Source: an uncultured Bacteroidia bacterium (GTDB lineage Bacteria; Bacteroidota; Bacteroidia; Bacteroidales; ML635J-15). From it: a stretch of 63,449 nt of DNA. This document shows, piece after piece, positions 1 through 9,190 of this stretch (positions within the stretch are counted from its first letter, which is position 1; the number at the start of each line of letters is the position of its first letter). The stretch lies in contig CADCCZ010000009.1 in the NCBI GenBank assembly GCA_902800045.1, positions 1-63,449 of the forward strand. The letters are read 5' to 3'. The notes under the pieces are model-generated. The model had not been told where the DNA came from and made no database searches. It worked only from the letters and a program-made list of their open reading frames with translations. Position numbers and translations under genes: made by a program.

Positions 1-69
1 ATCATCGAGGCCGAAGGCTACGACGGAATGGAGTACAACCCGAGCGGACCTCTGCACCTTGTAAGATAA
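1..69 (+). CDS. 3' end of an unidentified gene
   Basis: An open frame enters from the left edge and stops at TAA (67-69), giving the C-terminal 22 residues, which end in GPLHLVR. Its codons look like those of the neighbouring genes. Too little remains to assign a family. The next gene begins about 440 bases later, behind its own promoter. Confidence 0.6.
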   Translation: MIEAEGYDGMEYNPSGPLHLVR

Positions 70-127
70 CACAAATCGAAAATAACATGGATGGCTGCAA
101 AACTGCAGCCATCCATATAATTTAAAT

Positions 128-277
128 ATGTGAAACCCTATAGGAAAACTATGCTGATTGTTTTCATTTAAGTCCTAGGCAGATTATATTCAACTACATA
201 CACAATTTACAGTCTTGCCAGAGATTGTAAAACAGAAAACATCGAATACTTGAAATGAGCCTATAGGGTTCTCACAT
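128..277. repeat. Inverted-repeat-bounded element with internal hairpin
   Basis: The arm at 128-144 (core ACCCTATAGG) is the reverse complement of 260-277 (core CCTATAGGGT) over 17 bases, with one extra base. The interior is about 115 bases. Inside, 206-215 pairs with 222-231 around a TGCCAG loop. The layout fits a structured RNA or a small inverted-repeat mobile element (MITE-like). No target-site duplication is evident and no known family was recognised. Confidence 0.5.
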
Positions 278-443
278 TTATTATATTTTAACAGTATCGC
301 TTCCTATTATAATTATAATGTAATCCGATTAATTGTTTTGTCGAAAATATATCAAATTGTACAACAAAAACTATTCATAATCTTAATAATCAAGCCGTAT
401 AGATAATTTCAAAAAAGCTATTCCAAATATCAAAAATCTTTTG

Positions 444-451
444 TAATTTTG
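444..451 (+). promoter_or_regulatory. -7 promoter element TAATTTTG
   Basis: Matches the Bacteroidales TAnnTTTG consensus. It lies about 60 bases upstream of the ATG at 511. Confidence 0.5.
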
Positions 452-510
452 AACGAATATTTTTTCATTTTTAAACGGTTGATTTACAGGCAAAAACAAT
501 AAAATATATA

Positions 511-2244
511 ATGGGAAGAAAGATAAAATTCTGTTTGGTTTACAGGGATATGTGGCAGTCGGCTGGAAAATACGTTCCACGCGTTGACCAGCTGAAGGAG
601 GTTGCTCCGGCGATAATTGAGATGGGATGTTTCTCGCGTATTGAAACCAATGGCGGTGCATTCGAACAGGTTAACTTGCTTTATGGTGAAAATCCGAACA
701 AGGCTGTCCGCGAGTGGACAAAGCCTTTCAACGAGGCAGGCATAGAGACTATGATGCTCGAAAGAGGTCTTAACGGATTACGTATGTATCCTGTGCCAGC
801 CGATGTCCGTAGGCTCATGTACAAGGTGAAGAAAGCACAGGGCGTCGATGTGGTACGTTCGTTCTGCGGTCTTAACGACACGCGCAACCTTGAGTTGTCG
901 GTGAAGTACGCAAAGGAAGCAGGTATGATTTCGCAGGGAGCGTTGAGTATTACGCACTCGAAAATTCACACTGTTGAATATTATATGGGTGTGGTTGACA
1001 AACTCGTCGAATTCGGTGCCGACGAAATCGGTCTGAAAGATATGGCAGGTGTTGGTCGTCCAGTTACTTTGGGCAAGCTCACAAAGGCCATCAAGGACAA
1101 GTATCCTCACATAATAGTTCAGTATCACGGACATTGCGGTCCAGGTTTTTCGCCGGCTTCTATGCTCGAAGTGGCACGAAACGGAGCCGACATAATCGAC
1201 GTGGCTGTAGAACCGTTGTCGTGGGGAAAGATTCACCCCGATGTAATATCGGTAAGGGAGATGCTGTACGATGCTGGCTTCGATGTTCCCGAAATAAATA
1301 TGGCGGCATATATGAAGGTTCGTTCTCTAAACCAGAAGTTTATTGACGATTTCCTCGGTTATTTCATGGACATGAAGAACAGGCAAAGTTCGTCTATGCT
1401 TGTCGGTTGTGGACTTCCGGGCGGAATGATGGGTTCGATGATGTCGGACCTCAAGAGTATGCACAGCGCTATCAATGTATCGTTGCAGCAGTCAGGCAAG
1501 CCGACCGTTTCTATCGAGGACCTTGTTATTCAGCTTTTCCAGGAAGTGGAATATGTATGGCCAAAGCTCGGCTATCCGCCGCTGGTAACGCCTTTCAGCC
1601 AGTATGTCAAGAACATAGCCCTTATGAACATATATGCAATGTCGGCAGGTCAGCCGCGCTTCTCGATGATAGACAAGGACAGCTGGAATATGATTCTTGG
1701 CCGTATGGGTAAGCTTCCTGGCGAACTTGCTCCCGAGATTGTGGAACTTGCAAAGTCGAAAGGCTACGAGTTTTTCACAGGCAATCCGCAGGACGAATAT
1801 CCCGATGCATTGGATTCGTATCGTCAGGAAATGCAGGCCAAGGGTTGGGACTGCGGTCAGGACGACGAGGAACTGTTCGAACTTGCAATGCACGACCGTC
1901 AGTACCGCGACTACAAGAGCGGCATAGCAAAGAAACGTTTCTTGGAAGAACTCGAAACTGTGAAGAACAAGGCAAGCAAAGATGTTCAGGTTGAAGACGT
2001 TCAGGATCCGAAAATCAAGAAAATCAAGTCGCCCAAGACAGGTAAACTTTTGTTTGCTTTCATATCCGACCAGTATAATGTTGGTGATGCTATTTCGGTT
2101 GACGAACAATTGTTCTATATAGAATCGAATACGCATTACGAAGTTGTCATATCGAAATATGCTGGAACCGTTGGCAAGCTCTACTGCAGACAGGGCGACT
2201 GGGTTCACGAGGGTGATACGATTATGACAATCGTAACGGAATAG
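511..2244 (+). CDS. Biotin-type carboxyltransferase (oxaloacetate decarboxylase alpha / pyruvate carboxylase B-like) with degenerate biotinyl domain
   Basis: 577 residues. The N-terminal TIM barrel matches the carboxyltransferase domain of oxaloacetate decarboxylase alpha and pyruvate carboxylase: RDMWQS (D13 as metal ligand), GLND near 120, KIHT near 152, the lysine that is carbamylated in the family (K176 in GLKDMAG) and the metal-binding HGH at 206-208. The conserved carboxylase domain follows. The last ~73 residues (from ~505) form a biotinyl/lipoyl-like fold ending in AGTV...GD...IMTIV. The usual EAMKM acceptor motif reads ESNTH here, which places Thr541 where the biotinylated lysine should be. 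The family moves carboxyl groups between biotin and pyruvate/oxaloacetate or acyl-CoA; the substrate here is not known. Without the lysine it would need a separate biotin carrier, or a different role. It is a monocistronic unit with its own promoter and terminator. Confidence 0.85.
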   Translation: MGRKIKFCLVYRDMWQSAGKYVPRVDQLKEVAPAIIEMGCFSRIETNGGAFEQVNLLYGENPNKAVREWTKPFNEAGIETMMLERGLNGLRMYPVPADVRRLMYKVKKAQGVDVVRSFCGLNDTRNLELSVKYAKEAGMISQGALSITHSKIHTVEYYMGVVDKLVEFGADEIGLKDMAGVGRPVTLGKLTKAIKDKYPHIIVQYHGHCGPGFSPASMLEVARNGADIIDVAVEPLSWGKIHPDVISVREMLYDAGFDVPEINMAAYMKVRSLNQKFIDDFLGYFMDMKNRQSSSMLVGCGLPGGMMGSMMSDLKSMHSAINVSLQQSGKPTVSIEDLVIQLFQEVEYVWPKLGYPPLVTPFSQYVKNIALMNIYAMSAGQPRFSMIDKDSWNMILGRMGKLPGELAPEIVELAKSKGYEFFTGNPQDEYPDALDSYRQEMQAKGWDCGQDDEELFELAMHDRQYRDYKSGIAKKRFLEELETVKNKASKDVQVEDVQDPKIKKIKSPKTGKLLFAFISDQYNVGDAISVDEQLFYIESNTHYEVVISKYAGTVGKLYCRQGDWVHEGDTIMTIVTE

Positions 2245-2265
2245 AGATTTTAAATGGTAATGATA

Positions 2266-2297
2266 AAGGTCGTTCATTCAATGGACGACCTTTTTTT
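2266..2297 (+). terminator. Rho-independent terminator
   Basis: Arms AAGGTCGTTCAT and ATGGACGACCTT pair around a TCA loop with one G-T pair. A seven-T run follows. Ends the carboxyltransferase unit. Confidence 0.85.
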
Positions 2298-2339
2298 AAA
2301 TATTTTCAAAAAACTTTCTCCTAACCCAAATAATAAATT

Positions 2340-2347
2340 TAAATTTG
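2340..2347 (+). promoter_or_regulatory. -7 promoter element TAAATTTG
   Basis: TAnnTTTG match 25 bases upstream of the receptor start codon. It should drive the receptor/lipoprotein operon. Confidence 0.5.
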
Positions 2348-2371
2348 TAGCCACATTTTTTAATTTCGGGT

Positions 2372-4885
2372 ATGAAGCGTAAATTTTTACCACTCATTTT
2401 CGTGTGCTTGTCGGCAACGGCCTACGCCCAGACCGACACGACAAAGAACAACGATTATCTTGAAGAACAAGCGGTTCCAACAATAACACTTACCGAATCG
2501 GAGATTGAGGAGGGCTCGCAGGACAACGACATCTCAACCTTGCTGCAGTCGTCGCAGGATGTGTATGTAAATTCCGCAGGCTACACCTTCGGACAGGCTC
2601 GCTTCCGTTTCCGCGGCTACGACAACCAGAACGCCGAAGTGCTGATGAACGGAATATACGTCAACGATGCCGAAAACGGCCGCCCAGTATATAGCAACTG
2701 GGGCGGATTGAACGATGTAATGCGTTTTAAGACAAATACTTCGGGCTTGCATTTCTCCGACTATTCGTTCGGCGGACTTTCGGGGGTTACCAATATCTCA
2801 ACTCGCGTGTCGGAGTTCCGTCAGGGTGGAAGCGTTTCGTATGCCAACTCCAACCGTTCGTATCGCCACAGGGCAATGGCAGCCTACAGCACAGGTCTTA
2901 TGGCTAACGGATGGGCTTTCTCGGTGGCAGCATCAACCCGTCTGGCACAAAAATGTTACATTCCGGGCACATTCTACGAAGGATATGCTTACTTCTTCGG
3001 TGCAGAAAAGAAATTCAACGACCACCACAGCCTCGGACTTACCGTTTTCGGTTCGCCGTCGCGTAGCGGAAGGTCGGGCGCAGCAACCGCCGAAACCTAC
3101 GAACTTCTTGGCACAAACTACTACAATCCCAACTGGGGATACCAGAACGGCAAGGTGCGTAACGCCAAGGTCGGCTACTACCACCAGCCGCGAATCATCC
3201 TCTCGCACTACTGGGACATCGACAACACTATGAAACTGCAGACCTCGGCATCGTATATGTTCGGTCGCGGCGGAACAACAGCCCTCAACTGGTACGATGC
3301 TCCCGACCCGCGTCCCGACTACTACCGCAACTTCCCGTCGTACTACGATGACGACGAAAATATGTTCGCCCAGCTTACCAACGAATGGCAGAACGACGAG
3401 AACAAAGGTCTGCTCGACTGGGACCACTTCTATTTTGCAAATATGAAAAACCTATATACGGTTACTAATGTTGGCGGAAATCCCAACGATTCAATCACAG
3501 GCAACCGCGCAAAATACATTATTGAGGAACGCCGCAACGACATCAGCCGCTTCGACTTCGCTTCGCGCTTGAGCAAGATTTTCACCGACGAAATCAAGAT
3601 GGTCGCAGGCGTAAACTACATGATGAACCAGACGCACTACTTCAAGGTAATCGACGACCTTCTGGGCGCCGACTGGTGGCTCGACGTTGACCAGTTTGCC
3701 GAACGCGACTTCAACGACGAAGACTACATCCAGAGCGACCTCGACAATCCAAACCAAGTGAAAAAGGAAGGCGATTTGTTCGGCTACAACTACTTGGCAA
3801 ACATTCACAAGGCCGATGCTTTTGCCGAAGCCGAATTCAAATATTCGAAGGTTGAGTTCTTCACCGCCTTGAAACTTTCCTACACCGAATACTGGCGCGA
3901 CGGAAAGATGCGTAACGGAAAGTTCCCCGATGGTTCGTTCGGTGCATCCGACCATCAGCGCTTCTTCAACTACGCCTTGAAGGCTGGTGTAAACTACAAG
4001 ATTACAGGACGAAACTTCCTGCTTGCCAATGTGGCTTACCTCACCCGCGCACCTTATTTCCGCAATGCATACGTTTCGCCACGTACACGCGACAATGTTG
4101 TGCCAAACCTCAAGAGCGAGACAATCTTCTCGGGCGACCTCAGCTATTTCTACCGTTCGCCAAACTTCCAGCTCAAGATTACGGGATACTACACCGAATT
4201 CCGCAACGGAACCGAGGGTACAAGCTTCTACCACGACGAGCTTAACACCTTCGTCAACTATATGATGACAGGCGTAAACAAGGTTCACTACGGCGGAGAG
4301 TTCGGAACCGAAGTGAAGATTTCTCCAACTGTAACTGCAACTGCTGCATTGGGTTACGGAAGATATATGTACAACAGCCGTCCGTCGGTAACCATAACTC
4401 AGGACAACAGTTCCGAAGTGCTTGCAACCGACCGCACCGTTTATATAAAGAACTACCACATCGGCGGAACTCCCGAACTAGCAGCAACTATCGGTGTCAA
4501 GTATTCCGCTCCAAAATATTGGTACATAGGTGCTAACGCAAATTATTTCGGTGAAAACTATGTTACAATCAATCCAGAGAAGCACACCGTTGAGGCTCTC
4601 GACATTTTTGTTGTCGGCGACCCGCAGCTCGAAACCATTCTCGGTCAGGAAAAGTTGAAAGGCGGTTTCACACTCGACATCTACGGTGGAAAGTCGTGGA
4701 GAATACAGCACAAATACACTATCGGTTTCACAGCAAGCATCTCGAATGTAACTCACAACACCAAGATTGCAACCAGCGGATTCGAGCAGTACCGCTTCGA
4801 CAAGACCAACATCGACAAGTTCCCCAACAAGTACTACTATATGTACGGAATTAATTACTTCGCAAACCTATATTTCAGATTCTAA
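2372..4885 (+). CDS. TonB-dependent outer-membrane receptor
   Basis: 837 residues with a Sec signal peptide (MKRKFLPLIFVCLSATAYAQ). A plug domain follows (around 30-150, with RFRGYDNQNAEVLMNG), then a long beta-barrel rich in aromatic residues that ends in phenylalanine (YFANLYFRF), as outer-membrane barrels do. There is no N-terminal carboxypeptidase-like regulatory domain, so it is not a classic SusC. It takes up an unknown substrate with energy from TonB. Two DUF5689-type lipoproteins follow at 12 and 13 bases and are probably its surface partners. The start fits the promoter 25 bases upstream. Confidence 0.9.
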   Translation: MKRKFLPLIFVCLSATAYAQTDTTKNNDYLEEQAVPTITLTESEIEEGSQDNDISTLLQSSQDVYVNSAGYTFGQARFRFRGYDNQNAEVLMNGIYVNDAENGRPVYSNWGGLNDVMRFKTNTSGLHFSDYSFGGLSGVTNISTRVSEFRQGGSVSYANSNRSYRHRAMAAYSTGLMANGWAFSVAASTRLAQKCYIPGTFYEGYAYFFGAEKKFNDHHSLGLTVFGSPSRSGRSGAATAETYELLGTNYYNPNWGYQNGKVRNAKVGYYHQPRIILSHYWDIDNTMKLQTSASYMFGRGGTTALNWYDAPDPRPDYYRNFPSYYDDDENMFAQLTNEWQNDENKGLLDWDHFYFANMKNLYTVTNVGGNPNDSITGNRAKYIIEERRNDISRFDFASRLSKIFTDEIKMVAGVNYMMNQTHYFKVIDDLLGADWWLDVDQFAERDFNDEDYIQSDLDNPNQVKKEGDLFGYNYLANIHKADAFAEAEFKYSKVEFFTALKLSYTEYWRDGKMRNGKFPDGSFGASDHQRFFNYALKAGVNYKITGRNFLLANVAYLTRAPYFRNAYVSPRTRDNVVPNLKSETIFSGDLSYFYRSPNFQLKITGYYTEFRNGTEGTSFYHDELNTFVNYMMTGVNKVHYGGEFGTEVKISPTVTATAALGYGRYMYNSRPSVTITQDNSSEVLATDRTVYIKNYHIGGTPELAATIGVKYSAPKYWYIGANANYFGENYVTINPEKHTVEALDIFVVGDPQLETILGQEKLKGGFTLDIYGGKSWRIQHKYTIGFTASISNVTHNTKIATSGFEQYRFDKTNIDKFPNKYYYMYGINYFANLYFRF

Positions 4886-4897
4886 AACACTTGCAAG

Positions 4898-5689
4898 ATG
4901 AAAAAGATAATTTCCATAATAGTTCCGATGTTTTTTGCAGCCGTGGCACTTGTCTGCTCCTGCGAGAAACCCGATGTTCCAGCAATAACCGAGTTGGACA
5001 AGGACCATATACTTACGGTTTCCAACATTTACAAGATGTGGGCCGATAGTGGCGACTACTACCAGTTTAAAGACGACTATATGTTGTTCGGTACAATCAC
5101 TATGGACGACAGCCACGACAACATTTATAAGGAAGCCTACCTGCAGGATTCCACTGGCGGAATAAACATCTACAAGCTCAGCAAAGCAGGCATGGTAAAG
5201 GTCGGCGACCGCGTCCGCATGAACCTGAAAGGCAGCCAGATAGTAAATTACAGCGGCAAGATGGAACTAAGTTTTGTCGATGTCGAGGATGCCACTCTGC
5301 AGGTGATACTTCAGGAACCAAATGTACCGATTACTCCAGAGGAAGTTACTATGGCTCAGGTTATTGAAAATCCAGCATATTACGACTGCCGTCTTGTAAA
5401 ACTCAACAATGTGCAGTTTGCTGCCAGCGATACCTCGATGACCTACGCTGTGGAACACGGTTCGGCAACCCAGAACCGCAACATGACAAGTTGTGACGGA
5501 AATACACTCGTCGCCCGCAACAGCGACTACGCCGACTTTGCAGGGCAACCTTTGCCAAAAGGTAGCGGAAGTGTAGTAGGAATTATGACACGCTTCATAA
5601 AAACAGGGCAAAATGGAACAACGACAACCTATCAGATAATCATCCGTTCGACCGATGAAGTGAATATGGAAAACGAAAGGTGCGACTAA
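4898..5689 (+). CDS. DUF5689-type lipoprotein
   Basis: 263 residues. A signal peptide ends in a lipobox-like stretch (ALVCSC), so this is probably a lipid-anchored protein. The body has an OB-like, nucleic-acid-binding-fold pattern (FGTITMDD...YLQD, GDRVRMNLKG, VGIMTRF) typical of DUF5689 proteins encoded beside Bacteroidota TonB receptors. It is homologous to the N-terminal half of the next protein. Its function is unknown; the position in the operon suggests a cell-surface partner of the receptor. Confidence 0.75.
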   Translation: MKKIISIIVPMFFAAVALVCSCEKPDVPAITELDKDHILTVSNIYKMWADSGDYYQFKDDYMLFGTITMDDSHDNIYKEAYLQDSTGGINIYKLSKAGMVKVGDRVRMNLKGSQIVNYSGKMELSFVDVEDATLQVILQEPNVPITPEEVTMAQVIENPAYYDCRLVKLNNVQFAASDTSMTYAVEHGSATQNRNMTSCDGNTLVARNSDYADFAGQPLPKGSGSVVGIMTRFIKTGQNGTTTTYQIIIRSTDEVNMENERCD

Positions 5690-5702
5690 AAAACAGGAAG
5701 AT

Positions 5703-6932
5703 ATGAAAAGCATAATCAAGATATTGGCATTAGCAACGGCAATAGTGCCGGCATTTATGTTCAGCGGTTGCATACAGGGCAAGTTCGACACCCCTGAAGT
5801 AAGCGAAGTTCCTGTGGGTGATACCATTACAATTACCCGCTTGTGGGAGATCTACGACTCGCTTGTGGCTGCTGGCGGCGGAACATATAAGTTCAACGAA
5901 GACAAATCCGTTTTTGGTTACATAACCATGTCCGACAAGATTGGCAACATCTACAAGTCTGCTTACTTACAAGGCGGTGCCGACGACGACAAGGCTATCA
6001 ACCTGCACCTGCTTTCGTCGGGTGGAGTGTACGAAGGCGACTATGTGCGCGTAAACCTCAAAGGCTTGGTTCTTAGCGACTACAGCGGTATGATACAACT
6101 CGATTCCGTTCATGTTGACAATAACATAGTAAAGTTGGAAACAAGAAGATTCCTCGAACCGGAATTGGTTGATATGGAGAACATCGGCACTGGTTCGTAT
6201 GTTGGAAAACTTGTCAAGTTCCGCAAGGTACAGTTCCAGCAGCAGTATGTTGGACAAACCTACGCCGACAAGGAAGGCCAGAAGACAGTTAATACCTATA
6301 TCGAGGACGAGTACGGCAACACCATGATTGTCCGCACAAGCGGTTATGCCAACTTTGCAGGCGACACAATTCCTGCAGGCAGCGGTTCGCTCGTGGCTAT
6401 TGTAAGCAGATACAACACTGAATACCAATTGTTTATTCGTAACACCAATGAGGTTCAGCTTACTGGTCGTCGCTTTGGTGATGTGGATGTAATTTTCGAA
6501 AACAATTTCGATGCAACTCCCGACGGCGAATTTGCCGATGCAGGATGGCAGAACAATGCCGTACAAGGTACAGCAACTTGGAAATGCCAGGAAGCTACCG
6601 AAGGCAAGATTCTCAGTGTCAGCGGAAACAGCGGCGAGCAAAACGAGACATGGCTTATTACTCCCGAAATTGCACTTCAGGCTAATTCGTTCCTCAGCTT
6701 CAAGACCAGAATGCTTACAAGCGGAAATACGCTTACAGCTTTGATTTCCACCGACGGTGCAAACTGGACACAGCTTCCTGCCAACATTGCAGTATCGACC
6801 GACTGGGCAATCTCCGGCGATGTGAGCCTTGCACAATACTCTGGCAACATCCGCATAGCCTTCAAGTTTGAAAGTCCTGTGGGAGTAGCTGGAAAGTACT
6901 TCCTGGATGAAGTAAAGGTGTTTACGAAGTAA
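5703..6932 (+). CDS. DUF5689 lipoprotein with C-terminal choice-of-anchor/jelly-roll domain
   Basis: 409 residues. The signal peptide ends in a good lipobox (MFSGC, cysteine ~22). Residues ~40-255 repeat the fold of the preceding lipoprotein (FGYITMSDKIGNIYKSAYLQ, RVNLKG, YANFAG). Residues ~265-409 (VIFENNFD...GWQNN...WLITPEI...LSFKTRM...ISTDG...YFLDEVKVF) match the choice-of-anchor J/DUF5017-like beta-sandwich of Bacteroidota surface proteins. It is a duplicated and extended form of its neighbour and probably part of the same uptake or adhesion complex. Confidence 0.75.
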   Translation: MKSIIKILALATAIVPAFMFSGCIQGKFDTPEVSEVPVGDTITITRLWEIYDSLVAAGGGTYKFNEDKSVFGYITMSDKIGNIYKSAYLQGGADDDKAINLHLLSSGGVYEGDYVRVNLKGLVLSDYSGMIQLDSVHVDNNIVKLETRRFLEPELVDMENIGTGSYVGKLVKFRKVQFQQQYVGQTYADKEGQKTVNTYIEDEYGNTMIVRTSGYANFAGDTIPAGSGSLVAIVSRYNTEYQLFIRNTNEVQLTGRRFGDVDVIFENNFDATPDGEFADAGWQNNAVQGTATWKCQEATEGKILSVSGNSGEQNETWLITPEIALQANSFLSFKTRMLTSGNTLTALISTDGANWTQLPANIAVSTDWAISGDVSLAQYSGNIRIAFKFESPVGVAGKYFLDEVKVFTK

Positions 6933-6953
6933 AAAACTAAAAATACAAACGAT

Positions 6954-7565
6954 ATGCTAGTTGTAGGAATAGCAGGCGGTTCGGGAGCGGGAAAGACCAC
7001 CGTAGTCAACAAGATTACCGCGCAGTTGCCCAAGGACATGGTTACGCTGGTACCTCAGGATTCGTACTATTGGGACAGCAGCCATTTGCCGATGGAAGAG
7101 AGGAAGAAGATAAATTTCGACCATCCTAACGCCATTGAGTGGGATTTGCTCATTCGCCACATAAAGGAACTGAAGGAAGGCAAGTCGGTGGAACAGCCAA
7201 TATACGCCTACATAACCAGTTCGCGCAGCAAAGAGACTTTGACGGTTATGCCGAGCAATGTGATAATCGTCGAAGGCATAATGGTGCTCACTCAGCCCGA
7301 ATTGCGTGACTTGATGGACGTTAAGGTTTACGTTGATGCCGATGCCGACGATCGTCTGGCACGAATCTTGCGTCGTGATACTGTGGAGCGCGGACGTTCG
7401 GTAAACGATGTCCTCGAACATTACTACGACACCGTAAAGCCGATGCATCTGCAGTTCATTGAGCCTACAAAGCGCTATGCCGATATCATTGTGCCTAACA
7501 TCGGCGATAACGATGCTGCAGTTAACCTTTTGGCAAAATTCATACATCAACATATTAATAACTGA
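6954..7565 (+). CDS. udk: Uridine kinase
   Basis: 203 residues, normal length for the family. It phosphorylates uridine and cytidine in pyrimidine salvage. Walker A is GGSGAGKTT (8-16). PQDSYYWD, the INFDHPNAIEWD motif and the lid-region RILRRDTVERGR are all conserved. The gene follows the receptor operon by 21 bases and is probably read through from it. It also precedes the exonuclease gene by 13 bases. Confidence 0.95.
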   Translation: MLVVGIAGGSGAGKTTVVNKITAQLPKDMVTLVPQDSYYWDSSHLPMEERKKINFDHPNAIEWDLLIRHIKELKEGKSVEQPIYAYITSSRSKETLTVMPSNVIIVEGIMVLTQPELRDLMDVKVYVDADADDRLARILRRDTVERGRSVNDVLEHYYDTVKPMHLQFIEPTKRYADIIVPNIGDNDAAVNLLAKFIHQHINN

Positions 7566-7578
7566 AATACAATAAATT

Positions 7579-8289
7579 ATGCAAGATATTGACCTTAAGA
7601 ATGTAATGTTCATCGACATCGAGACCGTGCCTATGTGCGCCTCGTTCGACGAAATGCCCGAAGCTTTCAAGAAGCACTGGGAAAAGAAATCGAAGAATTT
7701 CAGAGCCGAAACCGAAACAGCTTCCGACGTTTACCAGCGTGCCGGAATCTATTCCGAGTTTGGAAAGATTGTGTGCATATCGGTAGGCTTTGTCAATGGC
7801 GACAAGTTCCGAGTAAAGTCGTTTTATGGCGACGACGAGAAAGAAATCCTTTCGGGCTTTGCCGACATGCTTGCAAAGTGGGATCCGTTTGGTAACAAGA
7901 TGCTTTGCGGACATAATATCAAGGAGTTCGATGTTCCTTACATTGCACGCCGTATGCTTGTAAACCGCATGTACAATCTGCCTAAGGCTCTCGACTTGTC
8001 GGGTAAAAAGCCGTGGGAAATCAAGCACATCGATACGCTTGAATTGTGGAAATTCGGCGACTACAAAAACTTTACATCTCTCGCACTCATGGCCGACCTT
8101 TTCGACATTCCTACGCCTAAGGACGACATCGACGGCAGCGAGGTGGCAGGTGTTTACTACGGCGAGCACGATGTGGAGCGTATTGCCATATATTGCGAAA
8201 AGGACGTGTTATGTGTTGCCAACCTGATGCTCAGACTCCAAGGCAAGGATATTTACATGTACGACCAGATGGAAAGGGCAAACGGATAA
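7579..8289 (+). CDS. DEDDy-type 3'-5' exonuclease related to the PolB proofreading domain
   Basis: 236 residues. Exo I is DIET near residues 13-16, Exo II is GHNIKEFD around 113-120, and Exo III is the Y-x-x-x-D motif in YCEKD near the C-terminus. Together these complete the DEDDy metal-binding set. The protein is a stand-alone domain without a polymerase and resembles the 'predicted 3'-5' exonuclease related to PolB' family. A DNA repair or processing role is inferred. It is translationally close to udk. Confidence 0.85.
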   Translation: MQDIDLKNVMFIDIETVPMCASFDEMPEAFKKHWEKKSKNFRAETETASDVYQRAGIYSEFGKIVCISVGFVNGDKFRVKSFYGDDEKEILSGFADMLAKWDPFGNKMLCGHNIKEFDVPYIARRMLVNRMYNLPKALDLSGKKPWEIKHIDTLELWKFGDYKNFTSLALMADLFDIPTPKDDIDGSEVAGVYYGEHDVERIAIYCEKDVLCVANLMLRLQGKDIYMYDQMERANG

Positions 8290-8339
8290 ACAAATTGTCT
8301 ATTTTTACAAATAAAAATGTTGTTTAGCAGATAAAATAT

Positions 8340-8347
8340 TATTTTTG
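8340..8347 (+). promoter_or_regulatory. -7 promoter element TATTTTTG
   Basis: TAnnTTTG match 20 bases upstream of the ATG at 8368. Confidence 0.5.
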
Positions 8348-8367
8348 CGGCGTAAAAATTAATTTAT

Positions 8368-9078
8368 ATGAAGACATTTAAGACATTAGTATTATTATTG
8401 ACGATAATAATCGTAAGTGCAAGTGCAAGCAAAGCACAATTCAACAATGGTGAATCAGGTGGTAGCTTTACGCTCAATTTTATTGGAGCAATGCCGCTTG
8501 GTGAATTTGCAGAATCTGATTTCGCAAATGTTCCAACCTATGCAGTACCTTTTGTTAGTGCTTCGCCATTGCTTTTCGATAAAGGCAACGCATCGATGGG
8601 TGCAGGTTTGGGATTTAAGGTCGATTACCGTTTCGATTTTGGTATGAGCGTTTATATCGGCGCCGATGTGTTATGGAATCAGTTGAATAAAGATATGCGT
8701 TCGCAGTATGACAATAAGAAAAAAACAAAGCCTAATTATATCAATTTCCCAATAATGCTAGGTTTGGGATACCAGTGCTATTTTGGTAATGTATTTGGCT
8801 TGTATGCTAACGCTGGCGCTGGTCTTGGCCTATTGTACTTAACGCCAGAAGGTTGGTCAGACGAAATGATAGACTTCAGGCTTTCTACAGCCTTCTCGTG
8901 GCAGGCTGGTGGTGGTATATTGCTCGGCGAACACATAAGCATCGGTGCTCATTATCATTTCCTTGGAAATCATACTGTTGAAGTTAAAGAACCAAGCGTT
9001 ACAAACTTAATGAGCATGCTCCCGTCGCGCAAGATGAACATGAGCATTCTTTCATTGAAACTTGGTATAATATTTTAA
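8368..9078 (+). CDS. Outer-membrane beta-barrel protein
   Basis: 236 residues with a signal peptide ending near SKAQ. Alternating hydrophobic strands and glycines (LGLGYQCYFGNVFGLYANAG, GGGILLGEHISIGAHY) indicate an 8- to 10-strand OmpA/PorT-like barrel. The end LSLKLGIIF carries the terminal aromatic residue of outer-membrane barrels. The function is unknown. It is a single-gene unit between a promoter and a terminator. Confidence 0.75.
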   Translation: MKTFKTLVLLLTIIIVSASASKAQFNNGESGGSFTLNFIGAMPLGEFAESDFANVPTYAVPFVSASPLLFDKGNASMGAGLGFKVDYRFDFGMSVYIGADVLWNQLNKDMRSQYDNKKKTKPNYINFPIMLGLGYQCYFGNVFGLYANAGAGLGLLYLTPEGWSDEMIDFRLSTAFSWQAGGGILLGEHISIGAHYHFLGNHTVEVKEPSVTNLMSMLPSRKMNMSILSLKLGIIF

Positions 9079-9100
9079 AAATTGGAATTAAAAATATACG

Positions 9101-9125
9101 GGCTGCATGGTGCAGCCTTTTTTTT
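9101..9125 (+). terminator. Rho-independent terminator
   Basis: GGCTGCA-TGG-TGCAGCC hairpin followed by eight T. Closes the barrel gene. Confidence 0.9.
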
Positions 9126-9190
9126 TGAATAAAAACAAGCTCCAATTTGCTAAAATGTTAGTAACTTGCGAGCCAAAACAAAACTGACAC

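Larger units (their letters stand above)
70..510. other. 441-base intergenic region with a structured element and promoter
   Basis: No gene is seen. The left half holds a pair of inverted arms with an inner hairpin (128-277, listed separately). The right half is very A+T-rich and carries a TAnnTTTG promoter element at 444-451 for the carboxyltransferase gene. Confidence 0.7.

Noticed and set aside
3491..4459. Minus-strand open frame opposite the TonB receptor
   Set aside because: Mirror frame of a clear barrel protein; no motif or promoter.
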